A program made the translations under genes and the position numbers. Positions 22,037 through 32,682 of a DNA stretch of 64,000 nt are shown piece by piece. Position 1 is the first letter of the stretch, and each line of letters starts with the position of its first letter. The stretch comes from SAR86 cluster bacterium (GTDB lineage Bacteria > Pseudomonadota > Gammaproteobacteria > Magnimaribacterales > Magnimaribacteraceae): NCBI GenBank assembly GCA_016777005.1, contig JADHSF010000001.1, positions 41,029-105,028 of the forward strand, in the 5' to 3' direction. A model generated the notes under the pieces. The model saw only the letters and a list, made by a program, of their open reading frames with translations, searched no databases and was not told the origin of the DNA.

Positions 22037-23491
22037 ATGGATCTGCACAAACTTTCTCTTAAAGAACAACTAGAAGGCTTAAAAAAAAGTGAATTTACAT
22101 CTGTAGAGCTGACTTCGCATTACCTTAAAAGAATTTCTAAACATGACGAAAAGTTCAATTCATTTATAACAGTAACTGAAGAGAATGCTCTGATGCAGGC
22201 AAAAGCAGCTGATGAGCGCTATAAAAAAGATAAATCTCTTCCTCTTGACGGAGTACCTATCGCTCATAAAGATATTTTTTGCACCAAAGGAGTAAGAACA
22301 ACTTGTGGGTCAAAAATGCTGTCAAATTTCGAAGCTCCCTACTCTTCAACGGTCTATACAAAGCTTGATGAACATGGCATGGTGATGTTGGGGAAAACAA
22401 ATATGGATGAATTTGCGATGGGTTCATCAAACGAGACAAGTTACTTTGGTCCAGTTAGCAACCCGTGGGATACTGAATATGTTCCTGGAGGATCTTCTGG
22501 AGGCTCTGCATCTTGTGTTTCTGCTGAGTTAGCACCGATAGCAACAGCAACTGATACCGGTGGTTCTATTAGACAGCCAGCATCTTTATGCGGTCTAACT
22601 GGAATAAAACCTACCTATGGAAGGGTTTCAAGATATGGAATGATTGCTTTTGCTTCAAGTCTAGATCAAGGCGGTGTTGTAGCGAGGTCGGCTGAAGATG
22701 CTGCATTAATTCTTGAAGGAATGTCTGGGCATGACCCAAAAGATTCAACTAGCTTAAAACTGCCATCGCCAGATCTTACAAAGAATCTTAAGGATTCTAT
22801 ACAAGGCATGAAAATTGGCCTTCCTAAAGAATTCTTTGAACAAGATATGCCATCTTATGTAGAACAATCAATCCAAGAAGCAATTGAAACTTATAAAAGT
22901 CTTGGAGCTGAAATCGTAGAAGTGTCATTAAAAAATATTAACTTATCGCTACCAATTTATTACATTATTGCTCCGGCTGAGTGTTCAGCTAATCTATCAA
23001 GATATGATGGTGTTAGATACGGTTACAGATGTGAGGATCCCAAAGATATAGAAGATCTATACATGAGAACAAGAGAAGAAGGCTTTGGAGCTGAGGTAAA
23101 AAGGAGAATACTAATAGGGACTTATGCCCTTTCAGCTGGTTTCTATGATGCCTATTATCTTAAAGCTCAGAAATGTAGACAGCTTGTGGCTAATGATTTT
23201 ACTAATGCTTTTGAGTCTGTAGACGTTATTTTATCTCCAACCACCCCAGGAACAGCATTCAAGGCTGGGGAAAAAAGCGATGATCCGACAGAGATGTATT
23301 TACAAGATATATTCACTATTCCTGCTAATTTGGCGGGTTTACCAGGAATATCTATTCCATGCGGAGAGCATGGGGGACTTCCCTTAGGAATGCAATTAGT
23401 TGGGAATTCACTTCAAGAAGACAAACTTCTGCAGTTTGCACATTCTTATCAATCTAATACAGATTGGCACAAAAAAATGCCAAATATTTAA
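22037..23491 (+). CDS. gatA: Asp/Glu-tRNA amidotransferase subunit A
   Basis: Amidase signature [36 protein letters not shown]. Confidence 0.98.
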   Translation: MDLHKLSLKEQLEGLKKSEFTSVELTSHYLKRISKHDEKFNSFITVTEENALMQAKAADERYKKDKSLPLDGVPIAHKDIFCTKGVRTTCGSKMLSNFEAPYSSTVYTKLDEHGMVMLGKTNMDEFAMGSSNETSYFGPVSNPWDTEYVPGGSSGGSASCVSAELAPIATATDTGGSIRQPASLCGLTGIKPTYGRVSRYGMIAFASSLDQGGVVARSAEDAALILEGMSGHDPKDSTSLKLPSPDLTKNLKDSIQGMKIGLPKEFFEQDMPSYVEQSIQEAIETYKSLGAEIVEVSLKNINLSLPIYYIIAPAECSANLSRYDGVRYGYRCEDPKDIEDLYMRTREEGFGAEVKRRILIGTYALSAGFYDAYYLKAQKCRQLVANDFTNAFESVDVILSPTTPGTAFKAGEKSDDPTEMYLQDIFTIPANLAGLPGISIPCGEHGGLPLGMQLVGNSLQEDKLLQFAHSYQSNTDWHKKMPNI

Positions 23492-23492
23492 T

Positions 23493-24938
23493 ATGAACGA
23501 AAATTTGAACAACTGGGAAGCAGTTATTGGACTAGAAATACATGTTCAATTATCGACTAAGTCAAAACTATTTTCTGGAGCTAGCACTAATTTCGGTGCC
23601 CTTCCAAATACTCAAGCATGCAATATAGATCTAGCAATGCCAGGCGTTTTACCAGTTCTTAATGAAGAAGTATTGAAGATGGCTATCAAACTAGGGACAG
23701 CTCTTAATGCTGATATAAATAGTCCAACTAGTTTTGCCAGAAAAAACTACTTTTATCCTGACTCACCTAAAGGTTATCAGATTAGTCAAATGGATAAACC
23801 AATAGTAGAAGGTGGATATTTGGATATAGAAACCGAAAGTGGTACTAAGAGAATTGGAGTCACGAGGGCTCATTTAGAAGAAGATGCAGGTAAATCTCTA
23901 CATGATGATTTTGAGGGACAATCGGGAATAGATCTAAATAGAGCGGGAACTCCTCTATTAGAAATCGTATCTGAGCCAGAAATAAGTACTCCAGCAGAAG
24001 CCGTGGCCTATTTAAAATCCATCCATTCCATTATTAGATATCTAGCTATTTCCGATGGGAATATGGCAGAGGGTTCCATGAGATGCGATGCCAATGTATC
24101 CGTCAGAAAAAAAGGAGATTTAGAACTAGGCACAAGAACCGAGACTAAAAATGTTAACTCTTTTAGATTTGTTGAAAAGGCTATTCAGTATGAAATAGAG
24201 AGGCAAGTACATGAAATAGAATCAGGAAATACGATCACACAAGAGACTAGGCTTTACGATTCTCAAAATAATACAACTAGACCAATGAGATCTAAGGAAT
24301 ATGCTAATGATTATAGATATTTTCCTGAACCAGATTTACTTCCTATAACTCTAGAAAAGGACTTTATTGAAAGCGTAATAAACGATATGCCAGAAATGCC
24401 AAATGAAAAAAAAGAAAGATTTGTTTCTAAATTTTCATTAAGCAATTATGACGCTGATCTTTTGGCAGCAGATAAGGATATTGCCAATTATTTTGAAGAA
24501 GTAGTTAAGATTTCAGACTCTCCAAAATTAAGTACAAATTGGATAATGGGAGAACTCTCTGCTCTGCTAAATAATGAAAATTTAAATATAAAAGATTCAA
24601 AAGTTTCTTCAGATAAATTAGGTCAATTAATTCTTAGAATAGAAGATGCAACTATCTCAGGAAAGATTGCGAAAGATATTTTTGAAAAGATGTGGATATC
24701 AGGCAAAGAAGTTGACGAGATTATCCAAGATGAGGGCCTAGAACAGGTAACTGATGATAAGCAAATTGAAGCAATGATTGATGAAGTAATTAAAAGCAAT
24801 CCTGAACAACTTGAGCAATATCGATCAGGAAAAGATAGGCTTTTTGGATTCTTTGTAGGACAAGTAATGCAAGCTTCCAAAGGAAAAGCTAACCCTAAAC
24901 AAGTTAACGATATTCTTAAATCTAAATTAGAAAAATAA
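23493..24938 (+). CDS. gatB: Asp/Glu-tRNA amidotransferase subunit B
   Basis: [31 protein letters not shown]; start moved to the ATG at 23493 because the longer ORF start (23400) lies inside gatA. Confidence 0.97.
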   Translation: MNENLNNWEAVIGLEIHVQLSTKSKLFSGASTNFGALPNTQACNIDLAMPGVLPVLNEEVLKMAIKLGTALNADINSPTSFARKNYFYPDSPKGYQISQMDKPIVEGGYLDIETESGTKRIGVTRAHLEEDAGKSLHDDFEGQSGIDLNRAGTPLLEIVSEPEISTPAEAVAYLKSIHSIIRYLAISDGNMAEGSMRCDANVSVRKKGDLELGTRTETKNVNSFRFVEKAIQYEIERQVHEIESGNTITQETRLYDSQNNTTRPMRSKEYANDYRYFPEPDLLPITLEKDFIESVINDMPEMPNEKKERFVSKFSLSNYDADLLAADKDIANYFEEVVKISDSPKLSTNWIMGELSALLNNENLNIKDSKVSSDKLGQLILRIEDATISGKIAKDIFEKMWISGKEVDEIIQDEGLEQVTDDKQIEAMIDEVIKSNPEQLEQYRSGKDRLFGFFVGQVMQASKGKANPKQVNDILKSKLEK

Positions 24939-25511
24939 CCTATCTTGTAAGTGCAGATTTATCATATTATTGAAGTCCTTAAGGACCTCTTTTCTTTCTC
25001 TTTTATTTGCTTTTACGCAGTAATCTAGAAAACCATATAGAGAAAGTAAAACTAAATTCGCTTGCCTGTCTAAGACTGAATCTATCTTACCAGGCCACCC
25101 TTTCTTTATTATTATTCTGATTTTTTGTCGATAATATTTCTTTGTACGATCTCTTTCTGCAAGGCACTTAGGTAAGTAAAAAATAGCTGAGTAAACTAAA
25201 TCACTGTAATCAGGCAATAGATCGACCATTTTTAATACGGAACTTTCCATAAGATCTTTAGCATCATTGGGTGTTTTGCAATTTTTTATACCCTTCTCAA
25301 GATGTGCTTCTATTTTTCTGGTTACTCTTTTTTGCTCGTTTAAAAATATATCTTCCACATCAAGAAAAAAATCTGTTAATTCATTGAGGGGCATTTCCAT
25401 TTCGTGAGCCAATTGAATAAAAGATATGGTGTGAACTGTTTTATCCATCTTCCTGATAGAGTCCATGGACTTTTGGATAATCTTTACTTTCTTTTGAACG
25501 TCAACATTCAT
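24927..25511 (-). CDS. TetR-like regulator, paralogue A of tandem pair
   Basis: 194 aa; N-terminal HTH-like segment; shares GWPGK..V..RQ..LV...YGF.D.....K.ER...L.DF.NM.NLHLQDR.FF with the next ORF. Confidence 0.6.
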   Translation of the reverse strand: MNVDVQKKVKIIQKSMDSIRKMDKTVHTISFIQLAHEMEMPLNELTDFFLDVEDIFLNEQKRVTRKIEAHLEKGIKNCKTPNDAKDLMESSVLKMVDLLPDYSDLVYSAIFYLPKCLAERDRTKKYYRQKIRIIIKKGWPGKIDSVLDRQANLVLLSLYGFLDYCVKANKRERKEVLKDFNNMINLHLQDRLFF

Positions 25512-25512
25512 C

Positions 25513-26097
25513 TTAAAAAAACTTTCTATCCTGAAGGTGTAAATTAAGCATGTTTCTAAAGTCGCTAAGAATCTTTAATCTTTCATTTTTAGGAATATGC
25601 ACTACATGATCGATAAAGCCATAAAATAAAACTGTAACTAGTTCAGATTGCCTTTGAATTACTTTCTCATCCTTGCCAGGCCATCCTCTTTTGATAAGTT
25701 TGGTAAACTTTTCTTTAACTTTAATCCTATTTTTATCTCTGAATTTAACACATGCCGGTAAGTAGCAAGATAACTCGAAACGTAAATCAGAGTCTTTACT
25801 TAGCGTTTCTACAAATCTTTCAAAAAATATTTCAAAGGCTCTCATATAGTCTCCAGGAGTTTTGGCTTTCTTAATTTGTTTATCCCAATACCTATGGAGC
25901 GATTCCCAGTCTTTCTTCTGAGCTTTAAGAAATATGTCTTCAGTGGTTGTATAGAATGAACTGAGTTCATCAATACCTACATCTAGCTCTTTAGCAATGG
26001 CTGCAAAGCTTAACAATTCAATTCTTTTCTTCTTCCTAAGAGAATTAATTGCACTATTTACTACTTTTTCCGTAAGAATACTGGAAGTATTTTTCAT
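25513..26097 (-). CDS. TetR-like regulator, paralogue B of tandem pair
   Basis: 194 aa; same architecture and C-terminal signature as its neighbour. Confidence 0.6.
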   Translation of the reverse strand: MKNTSSILTEKVVNSAINSLRKKKRIELLSFAAIAKELDVGIDELSSFYTTTEDIFLKAQKKDWESLHRYWDKQIKKAKTPGDYMRAFEIFFERFVETLSKDSDLRFELSCYLPACVKFRDKNRIKVKEKFTKLIKRGWPGKDEKVIQRQSELVTVLFYGFIDHVVHIPKNERLKILSDFRNMLNLHLQDRKFF

Positions 26098-26103
26098 AAA
26101 AGT

Positions 26104-26559
26104 CTAAGTCATAAACATAGATAGCGTTTCAGCTATATAGGCTGGTTTCTCAACGCCTTCTATTTCCATTGTGACCTCGGTCTTCATTAGATATCGGCCA
26201 TCGCCTTTATCATCTACAGAAACGCACTTACTGTGAGTCCTGACCTTTGCCCCTACATTGACTGGATTTATGAATCTTACTTTATCGAGTCCATAATTAA
26301 AGACCATTTTTAAATTCTCAGGAGCTAAGACTGCCTGTGATGTAAGATGCGGAAGTAAAGATAAAGATAAAAATCCATGAGCTATCGTTGAGCCAAACAA
26401 GGGTGTGGCTTTTTCTGAATCTACATGGATAAACTGATGATCTAACGTGGCATCAGCAAATGTATTTATTCTATCCTGATCTACCTCGAACCAATCTGAA
26501 GATCCTATTTCTTGTCCTACGTAATCTACTAATTTTTCTGCTGGTACTAATCCAATCAT
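26104..26559 (-). CDS. MaoC-like dehydratase / (R)-enoyl-CoA hydratase family protein
   Basis: MaoC hot-dog motif (DQDRINTFADATLDHQFIHVD...FGSTIAHGFLSLSLLP). Confidence 0.92.
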   Translation of the reverse strand: MIGLVPAEKLVDYVGQEIGSSDWFEVDQDRINTFADATLDHQFIHVDSEKATPLFGSTIAHGFLSLSLLPHLTSQAVLAPENLKMVFNYGLDKVRFINPVNVGAKVRTHSKCVSVDDKGDGRYLMKTEVTMEIEGVEKPAYIAETLSMFMT

Positions 26560-26569
26560 TTCTTTTCTC

Positions 26570-28192
26570 CTATTTATTAATTAAATAATTCTTATATTCA
26601 TCTCTTAAATTTGTTTTTAAAAGTTTACCAGTAGCTGTGTGCGGCAGGTCCTCAACAAATATAACATCATCAGGTAACCACCATTTGGCAACTTTACCAT
26701 CAAGGAAATTTAAGAGGTCTTCTGCTGAAGGATTTCCATCAGAAGTTTTCACTACAAGCAGTAATGGCCTTTCATCCCATTTCTCGTGAAGCACGCCTAT
26801 GACACATGCTTCTGCAACTTCCGGATGACCAACTGCGGCATTCTCAAGATCAATAGAACTAATCCATTCGCCACCAGACTTAATGACATCTTTACTTCTA
26901 TCTACAATCTCCATATAGCCTTCTGGATGGATTTTTGCAACATCTCCTGTATCAAACCAGCCATTCTCATCTTTTGCGCTCTCTTCGGCCTTAAAATACC
27001 TTTCTACAATTGTTGGACCTTTTACAAGAAGTCTTCCAAAAGCGATTCCATCCTTTGGTAATTCATTGCCATCATCATCTGCTATTGTCATATCTACACC
27101 AAAAAAGGCTTTTCCTTGTTTTTGTTGCAGGTCATACCTGTCTTCTAAATCCATATTATCCATTTCTGCAGTCTTCACAGTTGCTGTACCTAAAGGGCTC
27201 ATTTCAGTCATACCCCATCCATGCATGAGAAACACATTGTGCTTCTCTTCAAACTCTTGAATCATGGCTCTTGGAGCTGCGGCTCCTCCAACCAAGGCTG
27301 TATCGACTGAGTCTATAGTTTTATTAGAGCCGCTTAAGTACTGCAGTAGACCAAGCCAAACTGTAGGTACTCCCATCAATAGATCTGGTTTCTCAGATTC
27401 AATAAGTTCATGGATCGATTCTCCATCTAGCTTTGGACCAGGGAATACTAGCTTTGCACCAAACATGGCAGCCGCATATGGGATTCCCCATGCATTTACG
27501 TGAAACATTGGAACTACTGGGAGAATAACTGTAGAGCTTGATACTTTAGCAACATTTCCCGAGCTAACTATCCAAGCATGCAGTACTGTTGATCGGTGAG
27601 AGTACAAAACTCCCTTAGGATTACCAGTTGTACCTGAGGTATAACATAAACTGGAAGCAGTATTTTCATCGAATTCTGGCCAATCAAAATCTTCTGATTC
27701 TTCAGATATTAAATCTTCATAGCAAATAACATTCTTAAGTTTAGTTTCAGGCATATTATCTTTATCAGTAAGAATGATAAAACCTTTAACATCGCTTAAA
27801 TCATCTTCTAATGACTCTACAAGCTCTACAAAAGAAAGATCAATAAAAAGATACTGATTTTCTGCATGATTGATGATGTAGGTTAGTTGTTCAGGAAAAA
27901 GTCTTGGGTTGACTGTATTTACAACACAACCAATTCCAGAAACTCCAAAATAAAGCTCAAAATGCCTATAACCATTCCAGGCCAAAGTCCCTACTGTATC
28001 TCCTTTAGTTAAACCGAGTTTAACCAGTGCATTTGCTAACTTCCTTGATCTTTTAGCCGCATCCGAAAAAGTATATCTATGAATAGGACCTTCAACTGTT
28101 CTAGATACTACCTCAGCATCGCTATGATACTTTTCAGCATGCTCTATCAGGCCTGATATCAATAGCTGGCCACTCATCATGTTTCCTAGCAT
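26570..28192 (-). CDS. Fatty-acid--CoA ligase (AMP-forming, AlkK-like)
   Basis: AMP-binding motif [64 protein letters not shown]. Confidence 0.93.
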   Translation of the reverse strand: MLGNMMSGQLLISGLIEHAEKYHSDAEVVSRTVEGPIHRYTFSDAAKRSRKLANALVKLGLTKGDTVGTLAWNGYRHFELYFGVSGIGCVVNTVNPRLFPEQLTYIINHAENQYLFIDLSFVELVESLEDDLSDVKGFIILTDKDNMPETKLKNVICYEDLISEESEDFDWPEFDENTASSLCYTSGTTGNPKGVLYSHRSTVLHAWIVSSGNVAKVSSSTVILPVVPMFHVNAWGIPYAAAMFGAKLVFPGPKLDGESIHELIESEKPDLLMGVPTVWLGLLQYLSGSNKTIDSVDTALVGGAAAPRAMIQEFEEKHNVFLMHGWGMTEMSPLGTATVKTAEMDNMDLEDRYDLQQKQGKAFFGVDMTIADDDGNELPKDGIAFGRLLVKGPTIVERYFKAEESAKDENGWFDTGDVAKIHPEGYMEIVDRSKDVIKSGGEWISSIDLENAAVGHPEVAEACVIGVLHEKWDERPLLLVVKTSDGNPSAEDLLNFLDGKVAKWWLPDDVIFVEDLPHTATGKLLKTNLRDEYKNYLINK

Positions 28193-28201
28193 TTTTTTCT
28201 C

Positions 28202-29314
28202 CTACTTTCTTAATATTGTTCTTGTTAAAGGGTCAGAATATCTTCGCTTCAACCACTCTTCAAGACTAAATTCACTCTGCCCATCATTTATTTTTTTTAA
28301 TAGAATTAAATCAAAATAAAAATTCCATAAAAATGGAGCCCATTCAAGTTGCAGTTCACTCTTCCATTCTATGCAAAGCTCATTTTGAGTTGATAAAAGC
28401 TTATCAAGCTTTTTAGCAGTCAGATTTTGATGTTTCTTAAAGGGATCTAAAAAATAAGGAAGAATGAATTTGAAATTCTTGGGAATATTGTAAGAATCAA
28501 TAATCTGATGATCTGTCTTGGATATAGCAAACCTTTCTAAGCAGATACTATCGGTAATTGGCATTCCCGTAGGGTTAATCCCAATTCCTTCAACTACTTT
28601 ATCGAGTAAAGCCCTTCCTTTGTATGGCCCAATAAAAAATCTTGTGGGACAGTAATCATTTGCATAAAAATTATCCCAAATGATGATAGGATTTTTAAAC
28701 AAGCTCTTTAAATCTTTGAGATTTTTTAATGAAATAGACTTACTCACAACCTCATCTCCAGTCCATAAGATGTTTATATTAGGATCTATATTTGCAGCCA
28801 ATACTTGCAAATACTCATTGTCTTTAATCTCCCCTCTGGCAAAACTTTTGCAATAGACTGTTGGACAAATCATCAAGGGATTTTTATTGATATTCTTGAT
28901 AGAAGAAACATGTTGAATAATTTTAAGATGGGTCTCTGCAAGTTCTGCATTTCTTGCTTGATCTATGTCGTCAAAGAGAATCGCAAAATCCTTAAAACCA
29001 ATTTTTTGAGCCTGTAGGATTTTTTTAGTTAAAGACTGTATATATTTATTTGAGAATTTTGTAATGTTCATTCCAGGTGATAAAGCAAAAACAGGTCTTA
29101 CCGAATTCTTTTTGGAATCTCTAATAAAGGACTTTAGAGTCTTTATTTCCGAATCAGGGTAAGGTTTCTCCCAATTAACCCTGTGAAAGGAATCTTCTTT
29201 AGGGCCATATAAATAAAAATCCATATTTAATTTACCCATATGATCTAAAACCTTGCATCTGTCTTGCTCAGAAAAAAATCGACCGTAATAACCTTCTATA
29301 TATCCTTTTAGCAT
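28202..29314 (-). CDS. GH84-family beta-N-acetylglucosaminidase / O-GlcNAcase-like protein, no signal peptide
   Basis: GYIEGYYGR; FYLYGPKEDSFHRVNWEKPY; FAILFDDID (paired Asp); CPTVYC; ILWTGDEVVSK; IIWDNFYANDYCPTRFFIGPYKGR. These match GH84/OGA motifs as I recall them. ATG at 29314 chosen over the TTG at 29335. Confidence 0.85.
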   Translation of the reverse strand: MLKGYIEGYYGRFFSEQDRCKVLDHMGKLNMDFYLYGPKEDSFHRVNWEKPYPDSEIKTLKSFIRDSKKNSVRPVFALSPGMNITKFSNKYIQSLTKKILQAQKIGFKDFAILFDDIDQARNAELAETHLKIIQHVSSIKNINKNPLMICPTVYCKSFARGEIKDNEYLQVLAANIDPNINILWTGDEVVSKSISLKNLKDLKSLFKNPIIIWDNFYANDYCPTRFFIGPYKGRALLDKVVEGIGINPTGMPITDSICLERFAISKTDHQIIDSYNIPKNFKFILPYFLDPFKKHQNLTAKKLDKLLSTQNELCIEWKSELQLEWAPFLWNFYFDLILLKKINDGQSEFSLEEWLKRRYSDPLTRTILRK

Positions 29315-30141
29315 TTCTTTATTTTTCCTGAACAAACCCTATCATCTCCATTTAAATCTTTAAACTTTCTTATTTCAGAAAAGTTATATTTTTTTAAGAG
29401 CGATATGACTTCTTGAGATTGCTCATGGCCATGCTCTAAATATAGCGATCCATTCTTTACAAGTCTTTCAGAGCTTTTGCTAATAACTGTTTCAATATCC
29501 TTTAATCCTTTAGATGCAGAGATAAGTGCACTTATTGGTTCAAATCTTAGTCCATCAGAATGAACTCGCGGATCATCAGGATCAATGTATGGAGGATTAC
29601 AAATAATAATATCAAATGTATCTGCTGCAAATGCCTCTAACCAATCTGAGTGAATAAATGAAACACTTAATGAATTAGATTGCATATTCTTTGAAGCAAC
29701 CTTTAAGGCCTTAAAGCTTTTATCAGAGCAAAAAACATCCCATCCGGCCCTTTCTTTTGACAAAGCGAGTCCTATGGCTCCAGACCCAGTTCCTAAATCT
29801 AATACTTTCTTTTCAGCAGTATTAAAATCTTCCAATACTTTCTCAATAATTATTTCTGTTTCGGGTCTAGGGACTAAAACATTCTCATCGACATAAAGGT
29901 CAAGGCTCCAAAAACCAATACTCTTTATAAGATAAGCTAAGGGCTCGCCCCTTTCTCTTCTTTGGACCAGCTCTTTTAGTTCTATTAATTTGTCGGAACT
30001 TAATCTCGGATCATCTCTGTATAAAATATTCTTATCTATACTTAATAGATTTAAAATTAGAAGCTCAATATCTAGCTCTGTGCTTACCTTTGAATTATTT
30101 GATATTAATTTGATTTGATTTAATGATGAACAATCATCCAT
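29308..30141 (-). CDS. prmC: Peptide chain release factor N5-glutamine methyltransferase
   Basis: NPPY motif (IIICNPPYIDPDDPRV), SAM motif VLDLGTGSGAIGLAL; downstream of prfA. Confidence 0.96.
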   Translation of the reverse strand: MDDCSSLNQIKLISNNSKVSTELDIELLILNLLSIDKNILYRDDPRLSSDKLIELKELVQRRERGEPLAYLIKSIGFWSLDLYVDENVLVPRPETEIIIEKVLEDFNTAEKKVLDLGTGSGAIGLALSKERAGWDVFCSDKSFKALKVASKNMQSNSLSVSFIHSDWLEAFAADTFDIIICNPPYIDPDDPRVHSDGLRFEPISALISASKGLKDIETVISKSSERLVKNGSLYLEHGHEQSQEVISLLKKYNFSEIRKFKDLNGDDRVCSGKIKKC

Positions 30142-31229
30142 CAGATTGAAGATTCCAAATTAGCTAAAGCTCTGGCTTGATTTTCTTCTAGAAGAGTAGA
30201 AATCATAACTTCCATATCCCCATCTAAAAAAGCTGGAAGGTTATGAACCGAAAATTCTATTCTATGATCTGTAATTCTATTTTGAGGAAAGTTATAGGTC
30301 CTGATCTTTTCAGATCTGTCTCCTGAACCAACCATTACTCTCCTACTTTCCGCCTGCTCAGACTCAGCTTTTTCTTTTTCGGCATTCTGCAGCTTTGATT
30401 GCAGTAAAGATAAGGCCTTCTCTTTATTTTTATGTTGTGACCGTCCGTCCTGACACTCGACCACAAGCCCAGTTGGTATATGAGTTAATCTTACCGCGGA
30501 ATCAGTCTTATTAACATGCTGTCCTCCAGCACCTGATGCTCTAAATGTATCAACTCTTAAATCATTTTTATCTATACTTACCTCTGCAAGATCGTCTTGT
30601 TCAGCCAGAACGGCGACAGAGCAAGCAGAAGTATGAACTCTTCCTTGCGACTCTGTAGTCGGAACCCTTTGAACTCGATGAACACCGGCTTCAAACTTCA
30701 ATTGCATGTAAACATCTGAGCCTTGTATTCTGGTCACAAGTTCCTTAAATCCTCCATGGTCTCCTTCTCTTACACTGACCACTTCTAATTTCCAATTATT
30801 TCTTTCAGCAAGCCTGGAATACATTCTAAAAAGATCTCCAGAGAACAAAGCAGCCTCATCGCCACCTGTACCGGCCCTAATTTCTAAAAAAACATCCTTA
30901 GAATCATCAGGATCCTTGGGGAGAAGTAATCGTTTAAGTTCTATTTCAAGATCTTCTATGATCTTTTTTAAGTCATCATATTCAACCTCAGCCATTTGCT
31001 TAATTTCTGGATCAGAATCCTTCATAAGTATTTTTGCTTCTTCGATATCCTCTTCAGCTTTTTTAAGGCCAATAAAAGCAGTCACCAAAGGAGATAAATC
31101 TGAATACTCCTTGGAAAGTTTAATATACTCGACTTGGTTAGAAGTTACGTCAGGTTGACTTAAAAGTGCCTCTATCTCTTCATATCTTGAAGAAACTTCA
31201 CCTAATTTATTTAAAATACTCTCTATCAT
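30141..31229 (-). CDS. prfA: Peptide chain release factor 1
   Basis: GGQ loop (RASGAGGQHVNKTDSAVRLTHIPTG). Confidence 0.98.
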   Translation of the reverse strand: MIESILNKLGEVSSRYEEIEALLSQPDVTSNQVEYIKLSKEYSDLSPLVTAFIGLKKAEEDIEEAKILMKDSDPEIKQMAEVEYDDLKKIIEDLEIELKRLLLPKDPDDSKDVFLEIRAGTGGDEAALFSGDLFRMYSRLAERNNWKLEVVSVREGDHGGFKELVTRIQGSDVYMQLKFEAGVHRVQRVPTTESQGRVHTSACSVAVLAEQDDLAEVSIDKNDLRVDTFRASGAGGQHVNKTDSAVRLTHIPTGLVVECQDGRSQHKNKEKALSLLQSKLQNAEKEKAESEQAESRRVMVGSGDRSEKIRTYNFPQNRITDHRIEFSVHNLPAFLDGDMEVMISTLLEENQARALANLESSI

Positions 31230-31259
31230 TTATTTAAATGTTTGCCGATAATGATGTTA

Positions 31260-31772
31260 ATGAAACAAATACTAAGTTTTATTTCTAATCTATTACTCAT
31301 ATCAGCATTATATCTTTTTGCAGGCTGTGCATCAGTTTCGATAGAACCTCAAAAATTCAATGAAAATATTACTAGTATTAATGAAAACTTTAAAATTAGA
31401 GGTAAGTTTAAGCTTTCATTCAAGGATAGCAAGGAGACAGGCTATTTCACTATCGAGAAATATAAAAGTACTGTTTCAATGACTCTTGGGAAAAACTATC
31501 TGCTTCCTGAAAAAGATTTTTTTTTAGATCTAAGGGAAAGCTTTAAATTAGTTGAGTTTTTAGATACCGAGAAAAATCAAATTAGACTTCCCAATATGCC
31601 AGTACAAAGTTTTCTTGAATTATTTTTAGGTATTAATAATTTTAATGCCAATAACGAAGAGTTAGATATAAATTTAGAATATGAAGCAGACTTTACTCAT
31701 CCATCTAAGGTCTTTATTTCAACTAAAGAATTCGAGCTTATTGTTTTAGTTAAGAATATATGGAAGAGTTAA
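31260..31772 (+). CDS. lolB: Outer-membrane lipoprotein LolB
   Basis: Lipobox LFAGCAS; LolB-like FKIRGKFKLSFKDSKETGYFTIEK; precedes ispE. The start is ambiguous among TTG 31242 and ATGs at 31251/31254/31260. Confidence 0.82.
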   Translation: MKQILSFISNLLLISALYLFAGCASVSIEPQKFNENITSINENFKIRGKFKLSFKDSKETGYFTIEKYKSTVSMTLGKNYLLPEKDFFLDLRESFKLVEFLDTEKNQIRLPNMPVQSFLELFLGINNFNANNEELDINLEYEADFTHPSKVFISTKEFELIVLVKNIWKS

Positions 31773-32572
31773 GATTACAAGCACCTGCGAAGATCAATTT
31801 ACATCTTCAAGTTCTGAATAAACGCCAAGATGGTTTTCATAATATTTCCTCGTTATTTACTCTCATAGATTTATGTGACACTTTAAGTTTCAAAAAAAAT
31901 AAAAAAGATATAGAGCTTATAGAGTCAGTACCTTTTGAAAATAATATTGTCCTGAAAGCAGCTAATTTAATAAAAGAGTATTGCTCTGTTGAAAAAGGAG
32001 TAAGAATTGAGTTGAATAAAAATATACCCGATCAAAAAGGTTTGGGAGGAGGAAGTTCGGATGCAGCATCTACCTTGATAGGTCTGAAAAAGTTTTGGGG
32101 ACTAGATATCTCTAAAAAAGAATTACTTGATCTGGCACTCCAACTCGGCTCTGATGTTCCTTTCTTTGTCTTTGGAAAGACGGCATGGGCAAAAGGTAGA
32201 GGTGAAATTTTAAAAGAGATTGACTATAAAGATAGGTTCTTCTTATTGGCTCTTCCGGAAATAAAAATAAGCACAAAATACGCCTTCAACGAGCTATCAA
32301 GATTGAAAGAAGTAACTCCAAAAAGGCCAAAACCTAAGGCTGTTGAATACTATAATTCGTTTGAAGGGTGGTTAAGAAAAACAAAACCTGAAGCGGATAA
32401 TATCTTTAAGGAATTAGAATCAGTAGGCGTTCCTAGATTATCTGGAACGGGATCAGCTATCTTCATGGAATATGAAAACTTAAACGAGGCAAAGTTAGCA
32501 AAAAAACATTTTCCTGAATTAGTTTTAACAAAAAGCTTAGAACGTTCCCCATTAATGCAAATAATAGAATAA
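31760..32572 (+). CDS. ispE: 4-diphosphocytidyl-2-C-methyl-D-erythritol kinase
   Basis: GHMP kinase motif PDQKGLGGGSSDAASTL; lolB-ispE-tRNA-prs order. Confidence 0.96.
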   Translation: MEELRLQAPAKINLHLQVLNKRQDGFHNISSLFTLIDLCDTLSFKKNKKDIELIESVPFENNIVLKAANLIKEYCSVEKGVRIELNKNIPDQKGLGGGSSDAASTLIGLKKFWGLDISKKELLDLALQLGSDVPFFVFGKTAWAKGRGEILKEIDYKDRFFLLALPEIKISTKYAFNELSRLKEVTPKRPKPKAVEYYNSFEGWLRKTKPEADNIFKELESVGVPRLSGTGSAIFMEYENLNEAKLAKKHFPELVLTKSLERSPLMQIIE

Positions 32573-32591
32573 AATACGCGAATTATATGTT

Positions 32592-32666
32592 TGGGGTGTA
32601 GCCAAGCGGTAAGGCAGCGGCTTTTGATGCCGCCATGCGCTGGTTCGAATCCAGCCACCCCAGCCA
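32592..32666 (+). tRNA. tRNA-Gln (TTG)
   Basis: TGGGGTG...CACCCCA acceptor, CTTTTGATG anticodon loop, GGTTCGAATCC T-arm, encoded CCA. Confidence 0.95.
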
Positions 32667-32682
32667 AGTTTAGGTGCTTAAA

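Noticed and set aside
23400-23492. Extended N-terminus of gatB in the ORF track
   Set aside because: The segment overlaps gatA coding sequence and is unlike GatB; the family N-terminus begins at the ATG at 23493.
32350-32667. 105-aa minus-strand ORF (MAGVAGFEPAHGGIKSRCLTAWLHPKHI...)
   Set aside because: Runs antisense through tRNA-Gln and ispE; this type of tRNA-antisense hypothetical protein is a common annotation artefact.
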